Shown here piece by piece: positions 30,833 to 40,212 of a stretch of 64,000 bases of DNA. The DNA comes from JAWLHU01 sp049324875 (GTDB lineage: Bacteria > Bacillota > Sulfobacillia > Symbiobacteriales > Symbiobacteriaceae). The stretch is taken from NCBI GenBank assembly GCA_049324875.1, contig JBMONC010000056.1, positions 1-64,000 on the forward strand, in the 5' to 3' direction. A program made the position numbers and the translations under genes. A model generated the notes under the pieces. That model was not told the origin of the DNA and made no database searches. It was given only the letters and a program-made list of their open reading frames with translations. How positions within the stretch are numbered: the first letter of the stretch is position 1; each line of letters opens with the position of its first letter.

Positions 30833-32890
30833 GTGCCGCGCCCCATCACCCCGGAGGACCTGCTGGCCATCGAGCTGGCGGGCGAACCGCAGCTCTCCCC
30901 CGACGGCCGGAAGCTGGCCTACGTGGTCGCCCGGATCGACAAGGAGCAGAACGAGACCCGGCACCAGATCTTCCTCATGGATGCCATGCCCGGCGCACGG
31001 GCGGCCGCCTTCACCAGCGGCGGGAAGTCGGACCGGAACCCCCGCTGGTCGCCCGATGGCACCCGGCTGGCCTTCCTCTCCAACCGGAGCGGCAAGAACC
31101 AGATCTGGGTGATCAGCGCCCTGGGCGGCGAGGCCTGGCAGCTGACCCGCTTCAAGGAGGGGGTCAGCGGTCCGCCCCTCTGGTCGCCCGACGGCAGGTC
31201 GATCGCCTTCACCGCCGGCGTGGAGGAGAGCGGCCCCCAGCTGGAGGGGGAGAAAGAGGAGGAACCGGACCTTTACACCAAGCACACCAAGGGCGTCAAG
31301 CGGATCAACCGGATCTTCTACAAGCTGGACGGCGTCGGCTTCCTGGATCCCGGGAAGCACGAGCAGCTCTTCCTCATCCCGGTGGAGGAGGGGCAGCCGG
31401 AGGCCCGGCAGCTGACCCGGGGCCCCTGGAACCACCGGAGCCCGGCCTGGTCACCGGACGGGAAGGCGATCGCCTTCATCGCCAACCGGCGGGAGGAGGA
31501 TGACTACACCCCCCACCTCTCCGACATCTACGTGCTGGACCTGGAGCGGCCGGATGCCGAACCGGTCCGGATCACGCCGGAGGGAGGTTATGGCTTCAGC
31601 GACCTGGCCTGGTCGCCCGACGGGGCGCAGATCGCCGCCCTGGGTGACGACAACCGCTACGGCGCTTACACCTCGACCCGGCTCTACCTGATGGGGCGCG
31701 ACGGCTCGGGCTTCCGGCTCCTGACCGGCGGCTGGGACCGGACCTTCGGCCCTGCGACGATCTACGACATGCCCGCCCCGGGCGGGGGCCGTCTCCGTTG
31801 GACCCCCGACGGGGCTGCGCTGGTCTGCCTGGGCTCCGACCGGGGGCGGCAGCAGGTCTACGCCATCGACGCCGAGTCGGGCAGCGTGACGGCGCTGACC
31901 GGCGGCGACCACTGCGTGACCGGCTGGTCCTATGACGGCGCCTGCCGGAAGCTGGCGGTGGCGGTGACCCGGCCCGACGTGGTCAGCGACCTCTTCCTGG
32001 TGGAGGGGCCCGACCTGCTGCGGCTGACCGAGGTGAACGCCGCCCTGATGGCGGAGCTGGCGCTGGCCCCGGTGGAGCACTTCACCTTCCGGACCGCCGA
32101 CGGCTCCAACGCCTTCCTGCAGGCCCACGGCACCGCCGGGCCGGAGGAGACCGACGGCTGGGTGATGCGGCCCCCCGGCCTGGCCGAGGGGGAGCGCTGC
32201 CCGGCGATCCTGGAGATCCACGGCGGCCCGATGGGCATGTACGGCTGGACCTTCTTCATGGAGTTCCAGTGCCTGGCGGCGGCGGGGTACGCCGTGATCT
32301 ACACCAACCCGCGGGGCTCACAGGGCTACGGCCAGCACTTCTGCGCCTGCATCCAGTGCGACTGGGGCAACCTGGACTACCTGGACGTGATGGCCGGGCT
32401 GGAGGCCGCCCTGGCCCGCTTCCCCTGGATCGACCCCGACCGGCTGGGCGTGGCCGGCGGCTCCTACGGCGGCTACATGACCAACCACATCCTCGGCCAC
32501 ACCGACCGCTTCAAGGCGGCGATCACCATGCGCTCGGTGGTGAACGAGGTCTCCATGGTCGGCACCTCCGACTTCGGCTTCCTGGACCTGAAGAGCTACC
32601 CCAGCGCCCCCTGGGATGAGGATACCTCCTTCTACCGGCGGGTCTCGCCCCTCAGCTTTGTGGAGCGGATCCGCACCCCGCTGCTGATCGAGCACCAGGA
32701 AGAGGACCTGCGCTGCCCTGTGGGTCAAGCCGAGGAGCTATACACCGCCCTGAAGTACCTGAGGCGGACGGTGGAGATGGTCCGCTACCCCGAGTCGAGC
32801 CACGGGATGAGCCGTACCGGCAAGCCCTGGCTGCGGGTCCACCGGCTGAAGACGATCCTGGACTGGTTCGGCCGCTATATCGAGAGGTGA
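30833..32890 (+). CDS. S9 prolyl oligopeptidase-family serine peptidase 1
   Basis: Acylaminoacyl-peptidase/dipeptidyl-peptidase-like enzyme, 685 aa. The first ~400 residues are a beta-propeller with TolB-like blades (NPRWSPDGTRLAFLSNRSGKNQIW; LAWSPDGAQIAAL). The C-terminal alpha/beta hydrolase domain has the nucleophile in GVAGGSYGGYMTN and the catalytic His in SSHGMSRTGKP; HGGPMGMYG is the oxyanion strand. The start is GTG with AAAGGAGGG upstream. No signal peptide, so intracellular peptide breakdown is likely. It is a paralogue of 36909-38978. Confidence 0.93.
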   Translation: MPRPITPEDLLAIELAGEPQLSPDGRKLAYVVARIDKEQNETRHQIFLMDAMPGARAAAFTSGGKSDRNPRWSPDGTRLAFLSNRSGKNQIWVISALGGEAWQLTRFKEGVSGPPLWSPDGRSIAFTAGVEESGPQLEGEKEEEPDLYTKHTKGVKRINRIFYKLDGVGFLDPGKHEQLFLIPVEEGQPEARQLTRGPWNHRSPAWSPDGKAIAFIANRREEDDYTPHLSDIYVLDLERPDAEPVRITPEGGYGFSDLAWSPDGAQIAALGDDNRYGAYTSTRLYLMGRDGSGFRLLTGGWDRTFGPATIYDMPAPGGGRLRWTPDGAALVCLGSDRGRQQVYAIDAESGSVTALTGGDHCVTGWSYDGACRKLAVAVTRPDVVSDLFLVEGPDLLRLTEVNAALMAELALAPVEHFTFRTADGSNAFLQAHGTAGPEETDGWVMRPPGLAEGERCPAILEIHGGPMGMYGWTFFMEFQCLAAAGYAVIYTNPRGSQGYGQHFCACIQCDWGNLDYLDVMAGLEAALARFPWIDPDRLGVAGGSYGGYMTNHILGHTDRFKAAITMRSVVNEVSMVGTSDFGFLDLKSYPSAPWDEDTSFYRRVSPLSFVERIRTPLLIEHQEEDLRCPVGQAEELYTALKYLRRTVEMVRYPESSHGMSRTGKPWLRVHRLKTILDWFGRYIER

Positions 32891-32896
32891 AAAAGA

Positions 32897-32928
32897 CCAC
32901 CCGGAGGGGCTTCCTCCGGGTGGCCTTT
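32897..32928 (+). terminator. terminator of S9 peptidase 1
   Basis: Perfect 11-bp stem CCACCCGGAGG / CCTCCGGGTGG with a GGCTT loop, then CCTTTG. Seven bases after the stop. Confidence 0.75.
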
Positions 32929-33064
32929 GCTTCCAAAGAAGTCCTCGATCATGCCGAGGCCGGAACCTTCGTACAAATAGAGGGGGCTGGCAGGTTTTTT
33001 AACAGATCGCGTGCAATTCCCGAAATGGTGATCGACAGACCGGACAGAGGAGGTTGCACCCGGC

Positions 33065-33874
33065 GTGGATCTCTGGCACTTGATGGGACTGGACGGCAGG
33101 CGGGCGATCATCATCCACCAGGACGACCTGGGGGTGACCGAGGCCCAGGCCCGCGCCTACCGGCAGCTGGGCTTTCCCACCGCCTCGGTCATGCTCCCCG
33201 GCCCCTGGGCCCCCCTGATCCGGGAGGGCGACCTCGGGGTGCACATCACCCTGACCAGTGAATGGCCCAGCCCCCGCCTCCGCCCGCTCACCGCCGGCGA
33301 GAGCCTGCGGGACCCCCACGGCTACTTCCCGTCCACCGTGGCGGATGCCTGGATGCAGATGCGCCTCCCCGAGGCGGCGGCGGAGATGAGGGCCCAGATC
33401 GAAGCGGCGCTCGCCCTGGGCATCGACGTGACCCATATCGACACCCACATGGGTGCGGTGGTCCGGCCCGACATCGCCCAGGCCTACCACGACCTGGCCA
33501 TGGAGTACCGCCTCCCCGCCCTCTTCCCGGACCGGAAGAGCTACGACCGGCTGCCGGCCACCTTCCGGGAGGAGCTGATCGCCCTCTGCGAGGCCTCCCC
33601 CCTGCCCAAGGTGCAGTTGGTGGACGGCTACTACATACCGGCCGCTGAGCGGCGGGACTGGTACCTCGACACCCTGAGCCGGCTCGGCCCCGGCGTCTAC
33701 CACCTGATCCACCACGCCGCCGCCCCCACCGCCGAGGGGCGGGCGCTGCTCGACTGGGAGGGCCGGAAGGCCGACCTGGAGGCGCTCCTGGACCCCGAGG
33801 TCCGCCGGGTGCTGGGCGAGTTTGCCCTCCTCACCTACCGGGAGGTGCGGGACGGGATGAGGAGGTACCTCTGA
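33065..33874 (+). CDS. YdjC/ChbG-type carbohydrate deacetylase
   Basis: Protein of 269 aa of the YdjC family, which includes ChbG (chito-oligosaccharide deacetylase) and hopanoid HpnK. The metal site pattern is visible: HQDDLGVT near residue 19 (Asp-Asp), LGVHITLTSEW (His) and VTHIDTHMGAV (His...His). The start is GTG at 33065 behind GGAGG. Its stop overlaps the start of the GPH-type transporter (TGATG), which suggests the pair imports and deacetylates an oligosaccharide; the sugar is unknown. Confidence 0.85.
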   Translation: MDLWHLMGLDGRRAIIIHQDDLGVTEAQARAYRQLGFPTASVMLPGPWAPLIREGDLGVHITLTSEWPSPRLRPLTAGESLRDPHGYFPSTVADAWMQMRLPEAAAEMRAQIEAALALGIDVTHIDTHMGAVVRPDIAQAYHDLAMEYRLPALFPDRKSYDRLPATFREELIALCEASPLPKVQLVDGYYIPAAERRDWYLDTLSRLGPGVYHLIHHAAAPTAEGRALLDWEGRKADLEALLDPEVRRVLGEFALLTYREVRDGMRRYL

Positions 33875-35166
33875 TGCGTGGACGGAACACCCCGCTGATG
33901 TACGCCCTGGGCATGCTGGGCATCTCCATCCCCGTCATGGCCTTCGAGAACCACATCGTCTTCCTCTACGTGGATGAGCTGGGGCTCGCCCTGGGGGCCG
34001 CCGGCCTGGCCCGCTCGATCAACTCGGTCTGGAACGCCCTGAACGACCCGATCTTCGGCTACCTCTCCGACCGGACCCGGACCCGCTGGGGCCGCCGCCG
34101 CCCCTGGATGATGGTCGCCCTCCCCCTCTTCCTCCTCACCTTCATCCTGGGCTTCTGGGTGCCCGGCCCCTTCCAGAGCGGCGCCCGCCTCTTCGCCTAC
34201 TTCCTGGGGATCCTGGTGCTGCAGGAGACCTTCGCCACCATCATGTGGACCAACTACTCCTCGCTCTTCCCGGAGCTGTTCAAGGGGCATGCCGAGCGGT
34301 CCGGGGCCGCCGCCCTGAAGCACGGCTTCCAGCTGGGCGCCATGGTGATCGGCATCGCCCTGACCCCCATGGTGAAGGGGATGATGGGCCCGCTGGGGAT
34401 GGTGCTGCTCTACTCCCTGATCTCCGCCATCCTGATCCCGATCTCGGTCAACGGCTGCCCCGAGGACCCGGCGGCCAGCCAGGCAGAGCCGCTGGGCTTT
34501 GTGGAGGCCTTCCGGCAGACCCTGGTGGACCGTGCCTTCTGGCTCTACGCCCTGGCCGCCACCATGACCCAGTTCACCTTCGGGCTGCTGGGCGCCGGCA
34601 TGGGCTTCTACGCCAAGTACACCCTTGGCCTGAGCGAGGCGCTGACCACGGCGCTCTTCGGGGCGGTCTTCCTGATCGCCATCCCCACGGTGGCCCTCTG
34701 GTCCAACCTCTCCCGCCGGTGGGGCGGCAAGCGGGCCTGGGTGGCGGCGCTGGGGGTGCTGGTCACCGCCTCGGTGCTCCTCGCCCTGGGCCGGGACCTC
34801 TGGACCGGCCTGGTGGCCGGCGCCGTCTTCGGCCTGGGGATGAGCGGCGTGCTGGTGATGGGCGAGGTGATCCTGGCCTGGGTGATCGACCAGGACGCCG
34901 AGCGGACCGGGCGGCGGCGGGAGGGGATCTACTACGCCGTCAACGGCTTCGTCACCCGGATCTCGGGGGCGCTGCAGGGGATCTCCTTCGGCCTGCTGAC
35001 CATCCTCTTCGGCTACGTCAGCGGCGATCAGCCCGGCGCCATGCCGCACCACGCCTTCCGCTTCCTCATGAGCGCCTACCCCTTCATCGCCTGCACCATC
35101 GCCCTGCTGATCGCCCTCCGCTTCCCCTCTGCCCTGCGGGAGACGGCGGATCAGCCCGCCGCCTGA
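33874..35166 (+). CDS. GPH/MelB-type MFS sugar transporter
   Basis: Integral membrane transporter, 430 aa, with about twelve hydrophobic segments. The cytoplasmic loop motif SDRTRTRWGRRRPWMMVALP is typical of the glycoside-pentoside-hexuronide:cation symporter family, and a second similar loop (DQDAERTGRRREGIYYA) follows in the second half, again a family hallmark. It overlaps the YdjC-type gene by one base. A role in uptake of an N-acetylated or other oligosaccharide is inferred from the neighbour. Confidence 0.87.
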   Translation: MRGRNTPLMYALGMLGISIPVMAFENHIVFLYVDELGLALGAAGLARSINSVWNALNDPIFGYLSDRTRTRWGRRRPWMMVALPLFLLTFILGFWVPGPFQSGARLFAYFLGILVLQETFATIMWTNYSSLFPELFKGHAERSGAAALKHGFQLGAMVIGIALTPMVKGMMGPLGMVLLYSLISAILIPISVNGCPEDPAASQAEPLGFVEAFRQTLVDRAFWLYALAATMTQFTFGLLGAGMGFYAKYTLGLSEALTTALFGAVFLIAIPTVALWSNLSRRWGGKRAWVAALGVLVTASVLLALGRDLWTGLVAGAVFGLGMSGVLVMGEVILAWVIDQDAERTGRRREGIYYAVNGFVTRISGALQGISFGLLTILFGYVSGDQPGAMPHHAFRFLMSAYPFIACTIALLIALRFPSALRETADQPAA

Positions 35167-35237
35167 GACCCGAGGCCTCGAGGGGCTCCCCTCGGCACCT
35201 GCGCCCCCGGATCTTACTTCGCACAGGGAGAATTCAC

Positions 35238-35861
35238 ATGCATGAACTGTTGCGCCAGCTGTCCACTGGTTTTGCCTTCTCCGGCTCCGTAGAGCGCGAT
35301 GCCCCGCGCTTTCTTGTCCATCACGAGTGTCCGAAGACGGCGGCCCACAGCGCCCGGGTCGCCCGGGAGGCGGCCCGGGTGGCTCGGCTGGTCGGGGCGG
35401 ACCCGGTCCAGGCCGAGGTGGCGGGCTGGCTGCACGACATCAGCGCCGTCTTCCCGCCGGCGGGCCGGGCCGAGGTGGCCCGGCAGCTGGGGCTGGAGGT
35501 CCTGCCCGAGGAGGACGCCTTCCCCATGATCATCCATCAGAAGCTCTCGACGGTGATCGCCAGGGAGCTGTTCGGGGTGAGCGATCCCGCCGTGCTGAGC
35601 GCCATCGGCTGTCACACCACGCTGAAGCGGGACGCCTCGCTGCTGGACCGGGTGCTCTTTGTCGCTGACAAGATCGAGTGGGATCAGCCCGACACCGCCC
35701 CCTACCTGGACCGGGTGCTGGCGGGCCTGGAGCGCTCGCTGGACCAGGCGGCGCTGGCCTACCTCACCTGGATGTGGGAGAGCCGCGCCAGCCTGCGGGT
35801 GGTCCACCCCTGGCTCCGGGAGGCCTACGAACAGCTCTCCGGGCGGTCCTGGGAGGGCTAG
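35238..35861 (+). CDS. HD-domain hydrolase, YqeK-like (diadenosine tetraphosphatase family)
   Basis: HD-superfamily protein, 207 aa. The metal ligands are the His in TAAHSARVA, the HD pair in GWLHDISAVFP and the later conserved residues in MIIHQKLS and GCHTTLKRDASLLDRVLFVADKIEWDQP. This order is the YqeK pattern, whose members split Ap4A symmetrically. A YqeK gene normally sits beside nadD/rsfS; here it stands alone after the transporter, so it may be a second paralogue. ATG at 35238 follows GGGAG. Confidence 0.78.
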   Translation: MHELLRQLSTGFAFSGSVERDAPRFLVHHECPKTAAHSARVAREAARVARLVGADPVQAEVAGWLHDISAVFPPAGRAEVARQLGLEVLPEEDAFPMIIHQKLSTVIARELFGVSDPAVLSAIGCHTTLKRDASLLDRVLFVADKIEWDQPDTAPYLDRVLAGLERSLDQAALAYLTWMWESRASLRVVHPWLREAYEQLSGRSWEG

Positions 35862-35975
35862 GGCCCGAAGGGCCGGGAGCCCTGCACCTCTGTCTCAGCT
35901 GCCATCCGCAACGGGCCGGCGGCGGAACGGTCACGCCTGGATAGTCCGGCCCTCTCACAAAGGAGGTCCCACGCC

Positions 35976-36755
35976 ATGTCCGGCCCGAGTTACGGTGAGA
36001 TCCTGAACATCCAGGCGCTGCTCTCCCTCCAGCGCCCCCTCTCCCCGGTCAACCACCACGATGAGCTGCAGTACGTGGTGGTCCACCAGGTGAGCGAACT
36101 CTGGTTCAAGCTGCTGCTCCACGAGCTGGAGCGGGTGCGGGAGGAGATGGCGTCGGGCGACCTGGCCCGGGCCGCCCACCTGCTGCGCCGGTCCCACCAG
36201 ATCGTCGGGCTGCTCGACCAGGGCTTCGCCCTGCTGGAGACGATGACCGCCTACGACTACGCCCAGTTCCGCCCCAGCCTGACCGGGGGCAGCGGCTTTC
36301 AGTCCGCCCAGTTCCGGGAGTTGGAGATCCTGCTGGGCTGCCACCGGGAGTTCACCCTGAACCAACCCGCCTTCACCCCGGAGGAGCAAGCCCGGATCCA
36401 GCGCCGGCTGGGGGAGCCCACCCTCTGGGACGGCTTCGTCGCGGCCATGCGCCGCCACGGCTATCCGATGCCTACCCGGGCGGAGGCCGGGGCGGACCCG
36501 GCCGCTGCGAAGCGGGTGGAGCAGGTGCTGCTGCAGATGTACCAGGGCGGGGCGCACCCCCGCCTGCAAGAGCTTTCCGAGGAGCTGGCCGCCCTGGACA
36601 ACGCCATCCTCCGCTGGCGGACCCACCATGCCCTGCTGGCGGAGCGGGCCATCGGCGGCAAGGTCGGCACCGGCGGCGAGGGGGTCGAGTACCTCTACAA
36701 GACCGCCCGAATCCGCTGCTTCCCGGAGCTGATCGCCCTCAGGGCCCTGCTCTGA
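35976..36755 (+). CDS. kynA: tryptophan 2,3-dioxygenase
   Basis: Heme enzyme of 259 aa that opens the indole ring of tryptophan to N-formylkynurenine. Family segments are clear: YGEILNIQALLSLQRPLS, HDELQYVVVHQVSELWFKLLLHELER (substrate/heme region), TAYDYAQFRPSLTGGSGFQSAQFRELEILLG, and LLAERAIGGKVGTGGEGVEYLYKT (carboxylate-binding loop). AAAGGAGG precedes the ATG. No kynurenine formamidase or kynureninase gene lies beside it, so the rest of the pathway, if present, is elsewhere. Confidence 0.93.
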   Translation: MSGPSYGEILNIQALLSLQRPLSPVNHHDELQYVVVHQVSELWFKLLLHELERVREEMASGDLARAAHLLRRSHQIVGLLDQGFALLETMTAYDYAQFRPSLTGGSGFQSAQFRELEILLGCHREFTLNQPAFTPEEQARIQRRLGEPTLWDGFVAAMRRHGYPMPTRAEAGADPAAAKRVEQVLLQMYQGGAHPRLQELSEELAALDNAILRWRTHHALLAERAIGGKVGTGGEGVEYLYKTARIRCFPELIALRALL

Positions 36756-36770
36756 CCACAGTTCCGCCAT

Positions 36771-36796
36771 GGCCGGGCCTGAGCCCGGCCCTTTCT
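36771..36796 (+). terminator. terminator of kynA
   Basis: Perfect 8-bp stem GGCCGGGC / GCCCGGCC with a CTGA loop, then CTTTCTG. Confidence 0.7.
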
Positions 36797-36908
36797 GATT
36801 CGCGGTAAGTTGGCAGGAATCCCACCCCGTCTCGGCCAATTTCGTTTGCACGATGAACTATTTCGGGGTGAACCACTCATCTGGGTGATCCCCCTGGGAG
36901 GCCTACAC

Positions 36909-38978
36909 ATGACCGCGCTCCGCAAGCTCCAGGCCCAGGACCTGCTTTCGATCAAGCTGGCCGGCGACTGTGCGATCGCGCCGGACGGCAGCCGGGTCGC
37001 CTACGTGCTCCAGGAGATCGACAGGGAGAAGAACGAGTACACCTCCGCCATCTGGCTGGCCCGGGAGGGGAGGGATCCGGTCCGCTTCACCGGGGGCAGC
37101 AAGGAAAGCCAGCCCCGCTGGTCGCCGGACGGCAAGCTCCTGGCCTTCGTCTCCAACCGGAGCGGGTCGAACCAGATCTGGCTCCTGCCCACCGACGGGG
37201 GCGAGGCCCGGCAGCTGACCCGGGTGAAGGGCGGCGTCGCCAACCCGGTCTGGAGCCCCGACGGCCGCTACCTCGCCTTCACCGCCTCCCTCACCGGCGA
37301 GGGGATCAAGCCGGAGGGCAAGGACGAAGAGGAGAAGGATCTCTACAAGAAGTTCAACAGCGACGTGAAGGTGATCACCCGGCTCTTCTACAAGCTGGAC
37401 GGGGTGGGCTACTTCACCGACAAGTTCACCCAGATCTGCGTGATCAGCGTCGAGGGTGGCGAGCCGATCCAGCTCACCCGCGGCAACTGGAACCACATCG
37501 ACCCGGCCTGGACACCCGACAGCGCCGGCCTGGTCTTCACCGCCAACCGCCGGGAGGATGCGGACTACTACCCCAACCATGCCGATCTGTGGTACGTGTC
37601 CCGGGAGGGCGGAGAGCTGCAGCTCCTCACCCCCGGCGACGGGAAGGTGGCGGCCGCCGGACCCTCCGTCTCGCCGGACGGCAGTCAGATCGCCTTCATC
37701 GGGACCGACCCCGACGAGCACGGGTACGGCCTGGCCGGCCTCTACCTGCTGGACCGGGCCACGGGCCGGATCCGGCGGCTGGCCGCCGACCTGGACCGGG
37801 GCTTCGTCAACGAGACGATCTCCGACATGCCCGCCCCCGCCGGCGGCAGGCTCACCTGGTCGCCCGACGGCCGCTGGATCTACGGCATCGTCTCCGACGC
37901 CGGCCAGGTCCAACTGGTCAAGGTCGGCACCAGCACCGGGGCGGTCATCCCGGTCACAGGGGGCGACCGGACGATCCACGCCTTCTCCCTCACCCCTGAC
38001 TGCCGCAGGGCGGCGCTGGCCTACGCCCTGCCCCTCTCCCCCGCCGACATCTACCTGGCCCGGCTGGACGAGCCGACCGCCGAGCCCCGGGTGGAGAACT
38101 GCTGCGCCGTGCTGACCGGCGGCGGCGTCAGTGAGGTGCAGCTGACCGCTCACAACGCCGAGCTCTTCAGCCAGATTGAGTGGTCGGTTCCCGAGCGCTT
38201 CCTCTTCTCGGCCGGCGAGGGAGAGCCGCGGGTCGACGGGTGGGTGCTGCCCCCGGTGGGATACGAGCCGGGGAAGAAGTACCCCACGATCCTGGAGATC
38301 CACGGCGGGCCGATGGGGATGTACGGCTGCGGCTTCTTCTTCGAGTTTCACTGGCTGGCCGCCCAGGGCTACGCCGTGGTCTACTCCAACCCCCGGGGCT
38401 CCCAGGGCTACGGGCGGGACTTCTGCCACTGCATCATGGCCGACTGGGGCAACAAGGACTACGCCGATGTGATGGCCGCCATCGAGACGGCGGTGCAGCG
38501 GTACGACTTCATCGACGGCGACCGGCTGGGCGTGGCCGGCGGCTCCTACGGCGGCTTCATGGTCAACTGGATCGTGGGCCACACCGACCGTTTCAAGGCG
38601 GCGGTCACCATGCGCTCCGTCGTCAACCGCTGGTCGGCCATGGGCACCTCCGACGCCGGCTACAACCGGATCGGCCAGTTCGGAACGGAGAACTGGTGGG
38701 AGGAGCAGAACATGGGGCCCTACCTGAAGCAGTCGCCCCTGCTCCACGCCTCCAAGATCAACACCCCGCTGCTGATCGAGCACCAGGAAGGGGACCTGCG
38801 CTGCCCCATCGAGCAGGCGGAGCAGCTCTATGCGGCGCTCAAGTTCCAGCGCAAGCCGGTGAAGTTCATCCGCTACCCGGGCGAGTTCCACGGGATGAGC
38901 CGCAACGGCAAACCCTGGCACCGGGTCCACCGGCTGGTCAGCATCTGCGAGTGGTTCGATGAGTACCTGAAGCGATAG
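36909..38978 (+). CDS. S9 prolyl oligopeptidase-family serine peptidase 2
   Basis: Second S9 enzyme, 689 aa, closely related to the one at 30833-32890 over its whole length: N-terminal propeller blades (QPRWSPDGKLLAFVSNRSGSNQIW), HGGPMGMYG, nucleophile Ser in GVAGGSYGGFMVN, and His in EFHGMSRNGKP. ATG at 36909 has GGGAGG upstream; the frame's extension to 36810 has no ribosome site. No signal peptide. It is followed by a strong terminator. Substrate differences between the two paralogues cannot be predicted. Confidence 0.93.
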   Translation: MTALRKLQAQDLLSIKLAGDCAIAPDGSRVAYVLQEIDREKNEYTSAIWLAREGRDPVRFTGGSKESQPRWSPDGKLLAFVSNRSGSNQIWLLPTDGGEARQLTRVKGGVANPVWSPDGRYLAFTASLTGEGIKPEGKDEEEKDLYKKFNSDVKVITRLFYKLDGVGYFTDKFTQICVISVEGGEPIQLTRGNWNHIDPAWTPDSAGLVFTANRREDADYYPNHADLWYVSREGGELQLLTPGDGKVAAAGPSVSPDGSQIAFIGTDPDEHGYGLAGLYLLDRATGRIRRLAADLDRGFVNETISDMPAPAGGRLTWSPDGRWIYGIVSDAGQVQLVKVGTSTGAVIPVTGGDRTIHAFSLTPDCRRAALAYALPLSPADIYLARLDEPTAEPRVENCCAVLTGGGVSEVQLTAHNAELFSQIEWSVPERFLFSAGEGEPRVDGWVLPPVGYEPGKKYPTILEIHGGPMGMYGCGFFFEFHWLAAQGYAVVYSNPRGSQGYGRDFCHCIMADWGNKDYADVMAAIETAVQRYDFIDGDRLGVAGGSYGGFMVNWIVGHTDRFKAAVTMRSVVNRWSAMGTSDAGYNRIGQFGTENWWEEQNMGPYLKQSPLLHASKINTPLLIEHQEGDLRCPIEQAEQLYAALKFQRKPVKFIRYPGEFHGMSRNGKPWHRVHRLVSICEWFDEYLKR

Positions 38979-38990
38979 GCGGGCGGCAGC

Positions 38991-39029
38991 AAAAAAGCCC
39001 CGGCTCTCTGTGTAGAGCCGGGGCCTTTC
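38991..39029. terminator. bidirectional terminator
   Basis: Perfect 11-bp stem GCCCCGGCTCT / AGAGCCGGGGC with a 6-base loop between convergent genes; AAAAAA before it gives a T6 tract on the minus strand and CTTTCC follows on the plus strand. Confidence 0.85.
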
Positions 39030-39036
39030 CTATGAT

Positions 39037-39234
39037 CTAGCGGCAGCCGTCCGCCCGGATGGCGGTGTAGCCGATGGCGCCGAGCCCGACCAGCGCAATC
39101 GCCCCGAAGACCCAGGAGGGTGCGGCGGCAAAGGTGGCGACAAGGAGTGCGATCAGGGTGAGGGTGCTGAGGCCGATGGCGCCCATCAGGCAGCGGGTGT
39201 ACGGAGTGGCGGTTGCCCATGCTCTCGTCTCCAT
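39037..39234 (-). CDS. small two-TM membrane protein, 65 aa
   Basis: Small protein with two hydrophobic segments (about residues 14-36 and 39-57) and the ending IRADGCR. The layout, with an early Cys (TRCLMG) and a Cys near the end, recalls DUF2892-type small membrane proteins, but the match is weak. AAAGGAG lies eight bases before the ATG at 39234, preferred over a GTG at 39240. The 303-bp space to the divergent HTH gene holds a long palindrome. Confidence 0.6.
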   Translation of the reverse strand: METRAWATATPYTRCLMGAIGLSTLTLIALLVATFAAAPSWVFGAIALVGLGAIGYTAIRADGCR

Positions 39235-39292
39235 TAGCACGTCTCCTTTCTGCAGATGCCACAGCGATAGATTCCGCCGAACCGATCTATAG

Positions 39293-39313
39293 GAAGATTC
39301 TATTAGAATCTTC
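39293..39313. promoter_or_regulatory. perfect 21-bp palindrome in divergent intergenic region
   Basis: Arms GAAGATTCTA and TAGAATCTTC around a single T, a perfect 10-1-10 palindrome. The inner 7-1-7 symmetry recalls the spacing of Fur-family boxes though the half-site differs. It lies about 60 bases before the small membrane gene (39234) and about 225 before the HTH gene (39538), in an AT-rich stretch, and is probably an operator. Confidence 0.5.
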
Positions 39314-39466
39314 TGTCCAATTCACCTTGTCGATATTATAGTCCTGCAATCCTGCCCGCTGATATGACCCGAAGGGGCCATCTCCCGGCACAAAAGATCT
39401 ATCTATGAAGCCGCAGAGCCGCATCGGTTGGGAGCGGATTTTCAAACAAATTGTGTGTGGTGATTA

Positions 39467-39495
39467 TTGATTTTTCAACCTAACGATGGTAAATT
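39467..39495 (+). promoter_or_regulatory. sigma-A promoter of the HTH gene
   Basis: TTGATT is followed after exactly 17 bases by TAAATT, in a short AT-rich island about 45 bases before the TTG start codon at 39538. Confidence 0.6.
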
Positions 39496-39537
39496 AGGGA
39501 TAAGAAAATGGAAATAAGTAGGGGAGGTGAACCGTCC

Positions 39538-40212
39538 TTGAAGCGAAGGAACTCGATGGGATCATCCGGGGACCGGGTGCAGGGTGAGCTGCTCCAGTGG
39601 GCCCGGGAGCAGCAGGAGCTGACCATGCGCTATGTGAACGATCGGGGCGGGCCGAGCCTGGGGTATCAGAGCGAGGTGGAGCGCGGGATCAAGCAGGAGG
39701 TGAGCACCGAGATCCTGGCCTCCTGGGTCCGGATCCTCGGGGTCACCCCCGCCTTTGCGCGCGGCCAGGTGCCGAGCTACCGGCAGAACCCGAGGGATTC
39801 CGCCGGTCTGGCCCGGTCCGTGGCGCTCTCCATCGCCGAAGGGCGGCCCCATCACCCCGACTGGAGGGCCCTGAGCCCCGAGGAGCGGATGCGTGAGGTG
39901 CTGCGGCTGATCGTCCGGGAGTGCCCGTCCCTTCCCCGGGTGGTCCTGGCCCACGTGCTCGGGGTCTCCCTGGCGGCCCTCGACGGCATGATGATGGGGG
40001 TCCACCCGATCATGCGGGAGCCGGCCCAGGCCATCGCAGCGCTCACCACCCTGCCGGACTCCTTCTGGTCCTACGGGGAGGTGGAGCGGCCGGAGGAGTC
40101 CGGCCTGGTGATCCGGTACCTGGTACCCCTGCGGCTGGCCGAGCAGGAGGGGATCAGCCCCGAGGAGATCACAGCCTGGATCCGGCGGCGGCGGAAGCGA
40201 CCCTCCTCCTGA
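39538..40212 (+). CDS. XRE-like helix-turn-helix protein
   Basis: Protein of about 224 aa. The N-terminal part (QGELLQWAREQQELTMRYVNDRGGPSLGYQSEVERGIKQEVSTEILASWVRILGVTP) follows the Xre/Cro HTH pattern including the SEVERG segment. A second HTH-like stretch (LAHVLGVSLAALDGMMMG) lies near residue 140. Start choice is difficult: TTG at 39538 has GGGGAGGTG nine bases upstream, while ATG at 39556 and ATG at 39508 are alternatives. The 3' end overlaps the convergent TPR-like gene by 44 bases. Probably a DNA-binding regulator; target unknown. Confidence 0.65.
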   Translation: MKRRNSMGSSGDRVQGELLQWAREQQELTMRYVNDRGGPSLGYQSEVERGIKQEVSTEILASWVRILGVTPAFARGQVPSYRQNPRDSAGLARSVALSIAEGRPHHPDWRALSPEERMREVLRLIVRECPSLPRVVLAHVLGVSLAALDGMMMGVHPIMREPAQAIAALTTLPDSFWSYGEVERPEESGLVIRYLVPLRLAEQEGISPEEITAWIRRRRKRPSS

